Below, one piece after another: positions 5,867 through 11,238 of a stretch of DNA of 11,238 bases (the stretch's first letter is position 1; each line of letters begins with the position of its first letter). Below the pieces are notes generated by a model, which saw only the letters and a program-made list of their open reading frames with translations, did not search any database and was not told where the DNA came from. The translations under genes and the position numbers were made by a program. The stretch lies in the NCBI GenBank assembly GCA_007118075.1, contig SKSH01000154.1:1-11238 (forward strand), given 5' to 3'. This DNA comes from Halobacteriales archaeon (GTDB lineage: Archaea > Halobacteriota > Halobacteria > Halobacteriales > SKSH01).

Positions 5867-7189
5867 ATGATCGTGATTGGGATCCTCGCCAGCCGGGCGG
5901 ATTCCGCCTCGATGACCATTGCCCGCGAACTGCTCTGTGTCGCGACAGGAGAGCGACCGAGTGGTCCACTGGTGGATCGGTACCAGCTCGATGATGCCGA
6001 GCTGGTTGTCGTCGACGAGCTCCACATCGACCTCGAATCGGTCGACGATCGGTATACGTCGAGCCCAGCATGGATCGCGGTGGTTTCGAGACACGCTGGC
6101 GATACTGGTCCATTGTTGACCGCTCACTTCCCAGGTAACATCGATCGTGCAGATTACGGTGGTACCCCGAGGATGGTCCCACCAGCATGCCCGCGAGTGC
6201 TGACAGCCTACCTCGATGCCATCAGCGAGGAGGTACCAGCGGGATACGAGGTCGGGATCGAATGCACACACCACGGGCCGACCGAAACGACGACACCAAT
6301 CCTGTTCGTCGAGGTAGGGAGTGCCGAGCCGCAATGGGGCGACCGAGCGGCAGCGTCTGCAGTCGCCACCGCACTCTGGTCGATTCGATCGGTCCCAGCG
6401 TACGGTTCGAGACAGCTGGTCGGCCTCGGCGGTGGACACTACGCACCTCGCTTCGAACGAATCATCAGGGATACCAGCTGGGATGTGGGCCATATCGCCC
6501 CAGATTGGGGGCTTGAGGAGCTCACTACTCCTGCGCTCGCGCCGGTCCTTAGGGGGCTCTTTGAGGCGAGTCGAGCCGAGTACTGCCTCATCGAGGGAGA
6601 TTACCCCGCCCTCGATGCTGCGGTCTCGACCCTCGGGTTTCGGGTGGTTGGTGAGCGGTGGCTGCGTGCGACCTCGCAACTGTCGATCGAGGTGGTCGAT
6701 GCCCTCTCGGCCGATCTGTCTCCAGTCGATGCCGGTCTCGTCATCGGTGCGGCGACCGTCGATGATCCAACTGAGTACCGTATCATCGAGCTATCCCCTT
6801 CGCTACTTGCCGAATGCACCGTGATCGATAGCGAACGAACTGTTGCGGCGATAGAGCAAGTGAGTGTCGCGTATACCCTCCATGCTGAGGGATCGACACC
6901 GACTGGGGAGCTCGCGATCCCTGCTGACACATCGCTCGAGACGATGCTATCTACCCTGGATGAGGTGCTCGCCGAGAAGTACGACGAGGTCGAACGAACC
7001 ACTGACCGAATCGTCCTCCGTCGGAACGTGTTCGATCGAGCTGCCGCAAACGCGATCGGTATCCCAGAGGGACCACTGTTCGGCCGGCTAGCTGCTGGAG
7101 AATCAATCGAGTTCGAAGGCCAGCTGATTGATCCAGCTGATGTGACGACTGAACGTACCGTGACATACGAGCTGCCGCCGCACGTATGA
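5867..7189 (+). CDS. dtdA: D-aminoacyl-tRNA deacylase (archaeal DtdA type)
   Basis: This enzyme hydrolyses D-amino acids, classically D-Tyr, off mischarged tRNA, protecting translation in the cytoplasm. The archaeal DtdA signatures are all present: SRHAGDTGPLLTAHFPGN (74-91), ECTHHGPT (132-139), FVEVGS (147-152), GLGGGHYAPR (186-195) and GHIAPDW (208-214). The catalytic core ends near residue 270. The remaining about 170 residues form an extension absent from the roughly 270-residue Pyrococcus type. Its end carries IGIPEGPLFGRLAAGE (397-412) and a DPADV motif, resembling a loop of tRNase Z. The protein has a single Lys (371) against abundant Asp and Glu, an extreme halophile composition. The ATG at 5867 gives a compact N terminus starting directly at the first beta strand. 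Confidence 0.92.
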   Translation: MIVIGILASRADSASMTIARELLCVATGERPSGPLVDRYQLDDAELVVVDELHIDLESVDDRYTSSPAWIAVVSRHAGDTGPLLTAHFPGNIDRADYGGTPRMVPPACPRVLTAYLDAISEEVPAGYEVGIECTHHGPTETTTPILFVEVGSAEPQWGDRAAASAVATALWSIRSVPAYGSRQLVGLGGGHYAPRFERIIRDTSWDVGHIAPDWGLEELTTPALAPVLRGLFEASRAEYCLIEGDYPALDAAVSTLGFRVVGERWLRATSQLSIEVVDALSADLSPVDAGLVIGAATVDDPTEYRIIELSPSLLAECTVIDSERTVAAIEQVSVAYTLHAEGSTPTGELAIPADTSLETMLSTLDEVLAEKYDEVERTTDRIVLRRNVFDRAAANAIGIPEGPLFGRLAAGESIEFEGQLIDPADVTTERTVTYELPPHV

Positions 7190-7239
7190 CACCTGTCTGA
7201 CGAAACCTCATTACGACTCCGAGCTTAAGTCCATCCGAG

Positions 7240-8376
7240 ATGGATTCAATTGTGGAAGAGGCCATTAACGAGGCCGAAGCGGGGGACGGGAGCGAGGTCG
7301 GATTCAGCCAGTACGATCATCAGGGACAGGCTGAATCCAGCGAGGTATCGGATGACGAGCTCCGGGACATGGTCGCCGATCTTGAGACGAATATCACTGT
7401 CGTCGGTTGTGGCGGTGCAGGGAGCAATACCATCGACCGGATGTATCGAGCTGGTATCCATGGTGCTGAATTGATCGCCACCAACACCGATGCACAACAC
7501 CTGCTCGAGATCGAGGCCGACCGCAAGCTCCTCATCGGCGAACAGGCCACTGGTGGGCGAGGTGCCGGCTCGGTCCCCCAGGTCGGCGAGGAAGCGGCGA
7601 TCGAGAGTCAGGAGGACATCCTCCGTGCCATCGATGGCGCCGATATGGTGTTCGTCGCTGCCGGCCTCGGTGGTGGGACTGGAACCGGTTCGGCACCGGT
7701 CGTCGCACAGGCTGCCAAGGAGGCTGGTGCACTGACCATCGCCGTTGTGACAACACCGTTCACTGCTGAGGGAGAGATCCGACGGACGAATGCCGAGGCC
7801 GGGCTCGAACGGCTCCGTCAAGCAGCGGATACCGCCATCGTCGTTCCCAACGATCGATTGCTCGATGCCGTGGGTGAACTCCCGGTCAAGCAGGCGTTCC
7901 AGGTCGCCGACGAGGTCCTGATGCGCAGTGTCAAGGGGATCACCGAGTTGATCACCAAACCGGGATTGGTCAATCTCGATTTCGCCGATGTCAGGACCGT
8001 CATGGAGGGTGGCGGGGTTGCGATGATCGGCCTCGGTGAGAGCAAGTCAGAGCGGAAGGCAGAGGAATCGGTCGTTGCAGCTCTCCGATCACCGCTTCTT
8101 GATGTCGACATCACGGGGGCGAATGCAGCGCTCGTCAACGTCACTGGTGGTAGCGACATGACGATCGACGAGGCCGAAGGTGTCGTAGAGGAGATCTATC
8201 ACCGGATCGATGATGACGCTCGTATCATTTGGGGTACCTCGGTCAATGAAGAACTCGAGGGAACCATGCGGACGATGATCGTCGTGACCGGGGTTGAGTC
8301 GCCACAGATCTTCGGAGCCGGCGATACCGGCCAAGAGACCCGTCGCGACGACCGTGGCGTCGATCTGGTTCGGTGA
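7240..8376 (+). CDS. ftsZ1: Cell division protein FtsZ1
   Basis: This 378-residue tubulin-superfamily GTPase polymerises at mid-cell. In haloarchaea FtsZ1 acts with a second paralogue, FtsZ2, and is regarded as a scaffold for the division ring. An acidic low-complexity N terminus (about 1-48) starts with the FtsZ1-typical MDSIV. The nucleotide domain has GCGGAGSNTIDRM (56-68), TNTDAQHL (81-88), the tubulin signature GGGTGTG (144-150) and VVPNDRLLDA (201-210). The T7 catalytic loop NLDFADVRTVM (245-255) supplies Asp247 and Asp250 for GTP hydrolysis in the neighbouring subunit. The C-terminal domain ends in a short acidic tail with no bacterial-type FtsA/ZipA-binding peptide that I recognise. 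The gene is followed 47 nt later by secE. Confidence 0.96.
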   Translation: MDSIVEEAINEAEAGDGSEVGFSQYDHQGQAESSEVSDDELRDMVADLETNITVVGCGGAGSNTIDRMYRAGIHGAELIATNTDAQHLLEIEADRKLLIGEQATGGRGAGSVPQVGEEAAIESQEDILRAIDGADMVFVAAGLGGGTGTGSAPVVAQAAKEAGALTIAVVTTPFTAEGEIRRTNAEAGLERLRQAADTAIVVPNDRLLDAVGELPVKQAFQVADEVLMRSVKGITELITKPGLVNLDFADVRTVMEGGGVAMIGLGESKSERKAEESVVAALRSPLLDVDITGANAALVNVTGGSDMTIDEAEGVVEEIYHRIDDDARIIWGTSVNEELEGTMRTMIVVTGVESPQIFGAGDTGQETRRDDRGVDLVR

Positions 8377-8392
8377 GCGCCGGAGCAACAAC

Positions 8393-8400
8393 GTAATAGG
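8393..8400 (+). promoter_or_regulatory. TATA box for secE-nusG
   Basis: GTAATAGG lies in the 47-nt ftsZ1-secE gap, its centre about 28 nt before the secE ATG. This fits a leaderless message for secE that continues into nusG, separate from ftsZ1. Confidence 0.5.
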
Positions 8401-8423
8401 TTCTCAGCAATCTAGGTCCGTCA

Positions 8424-8597
8424 ATGAAAGTTCCGCGTGATGTCACCTCGTACGTCCGCGTCCTGAAGATGGCCTCAACGCCGAGTCGGGAGGAGTTCCT
8501 GCAGGTGGCGAAGATAGCCGGTATCGGTATCCTCATCGTCGGGGCGATCGGCTTCCTGATCTTCCTCGTCATGGACGTCCTCCCAGGTGGCGGGTAG
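8424..8597 (+). CDS. secE: Preprotein translocase subunit SecE (Sec61 gamma)
   Basis: This is a 57-residue single-span membrane protein, the essential clamp subunit of the SecYE translocon. Its N-terminal amphipathic segment DVTSYVRVLKMASTPSREEF (6-25) carries the conserved K-x-x-x-x-P-S-x-E-E-F pattern of archaeal SecE. A single hydrophobic helix spans about residues 31-52, followed by a short Gly-rich end. The length is normal for haloarchaea. The ATG at 8424 is preceded by no ribosome-binding site but by a well-spaced TATA box. nusG follows 11 nt downstream; secE next to nusG is a widespread pairing in bacteria and archaea. Confidence 0.93.
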   Translation: MKVPRDVTSYVRVLKMASTPSREEFLQVAKIAGIGILIVGAIGFLIFLVMDVLPGGG

Positions 8598-8602
8598 GTG
8601 AT
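8596..8602 (+). promoter_or_regulatory. Shine-Dalgarno sequence of nusG
   Basis: AGGTGAT matches seven contiguous bases of the archaeal consensus GGAGGTGAT. It ends six bases before the nusG ATG and overlaps the secE TAG, marking nusG as an internal operon gene with leadered initiation. Confidence 0.7.
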
Positions 8603-8608
8603 CAACGC

Positions 8609-9046
8609 ATGCCCATCTACGCTGTGAAGACGACCGCCAGTCAGGAACGGACCGTCGCCGACATGATCATGAACCGCGAGGAGCCGAAAATCCATGCCGC
8701 TCTCGCTCCAGATTCACTCACCAGTTACGTGATGGTCGAATCCGATGACATGGCCCCGATCGAGCGGGTACTCAACGAGATTCCCCACGCGAGAAGCGTC
8801 GTTCCCGGTGAATCGGATATCGCCGAGGTCGAGCATTTCCTCTCACCGACACCAGATGTCGAGGGGATCACCGAGGGCGATATCGTCGAGCTAATCGCTG
8901 GTCCGTTCAAAGGTGAGAAGGCACAGGTACAGCGGATCGACGAATCGAAAGATCAGGTGACCGTCGAGCTATACGAGGCGACTGTTCCGATCCCGGTCAC
9001 GGTCCGCGGAGATCAGATTCGGGTCCTCGATAGCGACGAGCGCTGA
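8609..9046 (+). CDS. nusG: Transcription elongation factor NusG/Spt5
   Basis: This 145-residue archaeal Spt5 binds the RNA polymerase clamp, closes it over the DNA together with Spt4 and raises processivity; it may also link transcription to translation. The NGN domain spans about residues 1-80, starting MPIYAVKTTASQERTVADM. One KOW domain follows from about 88 to 140, with TEGDIVELIAGPFKGEKAQV (88-107) as the KOW core. The length is typical for archaea, which have one KOW rather than the several of eukaryotic Spt5. It is co-transcribed with secE and ends 19 nt from the convergent ATPase gene. Confidence 0.95.
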   Translation: MPIYAVKTTASQERTVADMIMNREEPKIHAALAPDSLTSYVMVESDDMAPIERVLNEIPHARSVVPGESDIAEVEHFLSPTPDVEGITEGDIVELIAGPFKGEKAQVQRIDESKDQVTVELYEATVPIPVTVRGDQIRVLDSDER

Positions 9047-9065
9047 GACTGATTGAGCGGTGGTA

Positions 9066-10211
9066 TCAGGGCTGGCGTTTCAACTCTCGTGAGAGCGAGC
9101 GCCCAGCTGAGAGCATCCGCTGGGTCACGACCTGGATGGTGTGGCCGACGAAGGATGTCAACTCGGCGATCCCGGTGATGAGAAAACCACCCTCCGCCTC
9201 AGCCATCTGCGGCTCCTCGATCTTTTGTGAGGATTCCGCGTTCCGAGATCGCTCGAGTTCGGCCTCCAGTTCCTCGATCCGTTGTTGCATCGCCAGGATC
9301 TTTTCATCACGTGGATCGACCGAGTCCTCTTCTGAATCTTCTGATGAAGCTGACTTACCCTCGATGTTCAATGCCTCCAGGACTGCGGGCTCGAGGTTGC
9401 CGTCTGGGCCACCAGTGACCTCGGCGATATCCGGCGTTGCCCCCGCATCATGTGTCCGTTTTCGTCGGAATCTGATACGTTGGATCTCATCGGCCCAGTC
9501 GGTCATCAAGAAGGCCTCACCGTCCTTGAGCTCCTGTATCTCGTCGGCTGCATCGGTACCGAGCAGACGGCGGACGACCTGGATATCGTTCTCCCAGGTG
9601 AGCCGATGCCAGATGAGCCAGTCACATTGGGTGATGAACTCCTTCGAGACAGCAGCCGGTCGCTGTGAGATACCACACAACCCAAGTCCTCGTTTACGGC
9701 CTCGCTTGGCGATCTGGATGAGGAGCTCACCGAGTTCCCCATGACCGCCACGTTCAGGCAGATACTCATGGACCTCCTCGACGATCACGAGAAACGGTTT
9801 CCGTCTGGCGTCCTCCATCCGGAATATCTCTCGGAGTACCCGATGGACGAGGATCTTCCCATCAGCGAGATCCATGTAGCCGGAGATATCGAGCACGATC
9901 GGTACGTTTCCGTCTAAGGCGAGTCCGGCCAGTCGTTCGGCATCGTCCGGTCCAACCTCGAGATCCCCCGTCTCATCGACCGTGGCATGAAGGATCTTGT
10001 ACCGCTCTTGGAGGCCGAAGTACTCCCCGTCGGTGTCGATGATCATCATTGGGAGCCCATGTTCGAGGAGTCCCTCTGCGATGACACTCGCTGAATTGCT
10101 CTTCCCGCTCCCCGATTTCCCAGTGATGAACCCACGGCCGGTCATCACCTCTGCAACCGGTAGTTCAAGACCATGTTCAGTGATCGAGATAGACTCAGGG
10201 ACCGTGGACAT
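9066..10211 (-). CDS. HerA/FtsK-superfamily ATPase (DUF87 type), stand-alone
   Basis: This 381-residue ATPase of the HerA-FtsK superfamily has Walker A GKSGSGKS (31-38), IIDTDGEY (57-64), Walker B LVIVEEVHEY (141-150) and sensor GISQRPA (180-186). Basic KRGRKRGLG (169-177) may be the subunit interface. HerA proteins are hexameric DNA pumps, best known for end resection with NurA. Here the N terminus before Walker A is only about 30 residues, too short for a full HAS barrel, and no nurA, mre11 or rad50 is nearby. After residue 265 come an acidic Ser-rich linker, a coiled coil (about 301-328) and a moderately hydrophobic C-terminal helix (341-363). The start is ATG 10211, not the in-frame TTG at 10238, because a TATA box lies 33 nt before 10211 and only 5 nt from the TTG. 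The function is uncertain. Confidence 0.87.
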   Translation of the reverse strand: MSTVPESISITEHGLELPVAEVMTGRGFITGKSGSGKSNSASVIAEGLLEHGLPMMIIDTDGEYFGLQERYKILHATVDETGDLEVGPDDAERLAGLALDGNVPIVLDISGYMDLADGKILVHRVLREIFRMEDARRKPFLVIVEEVHEYLPERGGHGELGELLIQIAKRGRKRGLGLCGISQRPAAVSKEFITQCDWLIWHRLTWENDIQVVRRLLGTDAADEIQELKDGEAFLMTDWADEIQRIRFRRKRTHDAGATPDIAEVTGGPDGNLEPAVLEALNIEGKSASSEDSEEDSVDPRDEKILAMQQRIEELEAELERSRNAESSQKIEEPQMAEAEGGFLITGIAELTSFVGHTIQVVTQRMLSAGRSLSRELKRQP

Positions 10212-10239
10212 ATGTTCGGTAGTTGATATGGACGCCAAT

Positions 10240-10247
10240 CCTTAAGG
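10240..10247 (-). promoter_or_regulatory. TATA box of the HerA-like ATPase gene
   Basis: The palindrome CCTTAAGG is centred about 32 nt before the ATG at 10211, predicting a leader of a few bases. It resembles common haloarchaeal TATA elements and argues against the TTG at 10238 as start. Confidence 0.5.
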
Positions 10248-10312
10248 CCCTTGGGGTGGGCGATGATCGCGGTCTTGGCGGTGTCGGTCGGACGAAAGAC
10301 GAGCGTCGGACG

Positions 10313-10750
10313 TCAGATCCTCGGGCTCTTGGTGAACTCTCGCCAGTGTCGCAATGCCCAGTAACCAAGTCCGGTGGCGATCACGGCAGCTGAAAGGAAG
10401 TACAGCAACAGTCTCGAGTTGAACACCTCATCTGGATGGGTGATCGCGTAGATGATCCCTTCACCAGCAAGGATGATGAGCAGGAACCCAAGAAGGGCGG
10501 AGGTGACCGCGGCACGGATCACCAGTCGACCCTCGCTATTGGCCGCCTCCATCACGAGGATGATCCCGACGAAGACCACCGCGGTGAAGAAGACATACCA
10601 CGGAATCCGTCTCGCCGTGTCCGTCGCGTCACCGGTGATGAGCGACATGATGCCGACGAAGCTCGTGGTCAGGATGACGGTGAAGATGACCACGAGGGCA
10701 GAGGTTCGTGCATAGTACTCTCGGGTTGATGCCCCCGATGTCAGCCCCAT
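10313..10750 (-). CDS. Uncharacterised four-helix membrane protein
   Basis: This 145-residue integral membrane protein has four predicted helices at about residues 17-38, 51-68, 77-102 and 113-133, and a short charged C-terminal tail (RHWREFTKSPRI). A conserved-looking ILAGEG (93-98) sits in the third helix with a buried Glu, and GLGYWALRHWREF ends the fourth. I recall similar small haloarchaeal proteins but know of no assigned function. The reading frame stays open far upstream, antisense to the PHP gene, but that part has no membrane or coding character, so ATG 10750 is used. A TATA-like CCTTTTGG (10774-10781) lies about 27 nt before it. It is divergent from the PHP gene and 101 nt upstream of the ATPase start. 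Confidence 0.75.
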   Translation of the reverse strand: MGLTSGASTREYYARTSALVVIFTVILTTSFVGIMSLITGDATDTARRIPWYVFFTAVVFVGIILVMEAANSEGRLVIRAAVTSALLGFLLIILAGEGIIYAITHPDEVFNSRLLLYFLSAAVIATGLGYWALRHWREFTKSPRI

Positions 10751-10773
10751 GACACAGCTGTCGAAGCAATGAA

Positions 10774-10781
10774 CCAAAAGG
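10774..10781 (-). promoter_or_regulatory. TATA-like element of the membrane-protein gene
   Basis: CCTTTTGG is centred about 27 nt before the ATG at 10750. It lies in the 129-nt divergent gap shared with the PHP gene, whose own promoter is less clear; GAATATGG at 10822-10829 is one candidate and would give a leader of about 30 nt. Confidence 0.35.
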
Positions 10782-10879
10782 ATACCGGGTAATCTATGCC
10801 GGTTATCTGTTGGAGGGCGTGGAATATGGCTTCGTACCAACCAACTCACAGATCGGAGAACTGGTAGGCTCAAGTGGTG

Positions 10880-11238
10880 ATGGATCGTACTCTCGGCGAC
10901 ATGGCTGGCTGCAGGATCGATCCTCACGTGAAGGTACTTGACGACCGGGTCAAGGCGTCGGCGATCGCCAATGGGGTCGATGCCATCGTCTACGCGCCAC
11001 ATTACACCCCGTGGCCTAGCATCGTCGAACAGGCCAGGCGATACAGTGATGAGGAGCTTCTGGTGGTCCCGGCACGTGAGGTGTTCACCGGTGGCATGAC
11101 CGACCGCAGGCACGTACTCGCACTTGATCTCGAGTATCCGGTACCGGATTTCCTCGACCTCGAGACGACGATGGACATTCTCGCAAAGCAAGACGCCTGT
11201 TTGATCGCCCCGCATCCGGGATATCTCTCGATGTCACT
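10880..11238 (+). CDS. PHP-domain protein, 5' part
   Basis: The first 119 codons of a PHP (polymerase and histidinol phosphatase) superfamily protein run off the right edge. The fold is a metal-dependent phosphoesterase barrel. Candidate metal ligands are Asp14 and His16 in RIDPHV, His41 in YAPHY, Glu67 in PAREVFTG, His78 and His112 in APHPGY. The second His of the usual HxH pair is Lys18 here. ATG 10880 is chosen; GTG codons at 10877 and 10874 are also in frame after a TAG. Standard coding continues from here with halophile-like composition. The substrate is unknown: the superfamily covers histidinol phosphate, nucleotide and polymerase-exonuclease activities. It is divergent from the membrane-protein gene. 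Confidence 0.85.
   Translation, partial: MDRTLGDMAGCRIDPHVKVLDDRVKASAIANGVDAIVYAPHYTPWPSIVEQARRYSDEELLVVPAREVFTGGMTDRRHVLALDLEYPVPDFLDLETTMDILAKQDACLIAPHPGYLSMS

Noticed and set aside
5852..6679. A 275-codon minus-strand ORF opposite dtdA
   Set aside because: The plus strand carries all DtdA motifs. The opposite frame is Arg-, Pro- and Ser-rich with no family resemblance, the usual shadow in GC-rich DNA.
9047..9065. Shared bidirectional terminator between nusG and the ATPase gene
   Set aside because: The 19-nt gap has no T-run on either strand and no clear stem, so I cannot support a terminator call.
10287..10312. Direct repeat GTCGGACG (two copies, 18 nt apart) between the membrane-protein and ATPase genes
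   Set aside because: It is only an 8-mer twice in GC-rich spacer, with no further copies seen and no symmetry with the TATA box. Chance is a sufficient explanation.
10751..11215. In-frame upstream extension of the membrane-protein frame, giving a 300-residue minus-strand ORF
   Set aside because: It lies antisense to the clearly coding PHP gene, has no membrane-protein character, and the ATG at 10750 has a spaced TATA-like element.
1..11238. tRNA or rRNA genes, CRISPR repeats, insertion sequences or attachment sites
   Set aside because: I looked in the gaps and saw no cloverleaf, regular repeat array, transposase or terminal inverted repeats. All gaps are under about 130 bases.

Overview
This window looks like chromosomal core DNA from a haloarchaeon (class Halobacteria or a very close relative). 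The evidence is an FtsZ1-type cell-division protein beginning MDSIV, a 57-residue archaeal SecE followed by an archaeal NusG/Spt5, an archaeal D-aminoacyl-tRNA deacylase (DtdA), acidic lysine-poor proteins (DtdA has one Lys in 440 residues), near absence of the tetramer CTAG, and TATA-like boxes 25-30 nt before start codons, as expected for leaderless mRNAs. By eye the base composition is about 55-60% G+C, lower than most haloarchaea. I could not place it more finely.

Minus strand, 4700 down to 1: aroE (shikimate dehydrogenase); a short hairpin and TATA box; then a tightly coupled operon of a small helix-hairpin-helix protein, pabB, pabA and pabC. Its junctions are GTGA or ATGA overlaps, except that pabB now stops 69 nt early. 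After a 64-nt gap comes a sugar-phosphate nucleotidyltransferase that runs off the left edge. AroE feeds the chorismate branch point. The PabA/PabB pair would aminate chorismate and PabC would release p-aminobenzoate for folate, although PabB carries the anthranilate-synthase-type PIAGT motif.

Plus strand, 4806 to 9046: an AI-2E/UPF0118 family membrane permease, dtdA, ftsZ1, secE (57 codons) and nusG. ftsZ1-secE-nusG is, as I recall it, a standard haloarchaeal order that places division, protein export and transcription elongation side by side.

Right end: a HerA/FtsK-superfamily ATPase on the minus strand, convergent with nusG; an unrecognised four-helix membrane protein on the minus strand; and a divergent PHP-domain protein cut by the right edge.

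I see no mobile element, CRISPR array, tRNA, rRNA or gene-free stretch over 300 bases. I do not see a convincing new multi-gene system. The best leads are the in-frame ochre codon in pabB, the chemistry its motif implies, a tRNase Z-like motif at the DtdA C terminus, a stand-alone HerA-like ATPase with an unusual tail, and strong GATC enrichment beside CTAG depletion.
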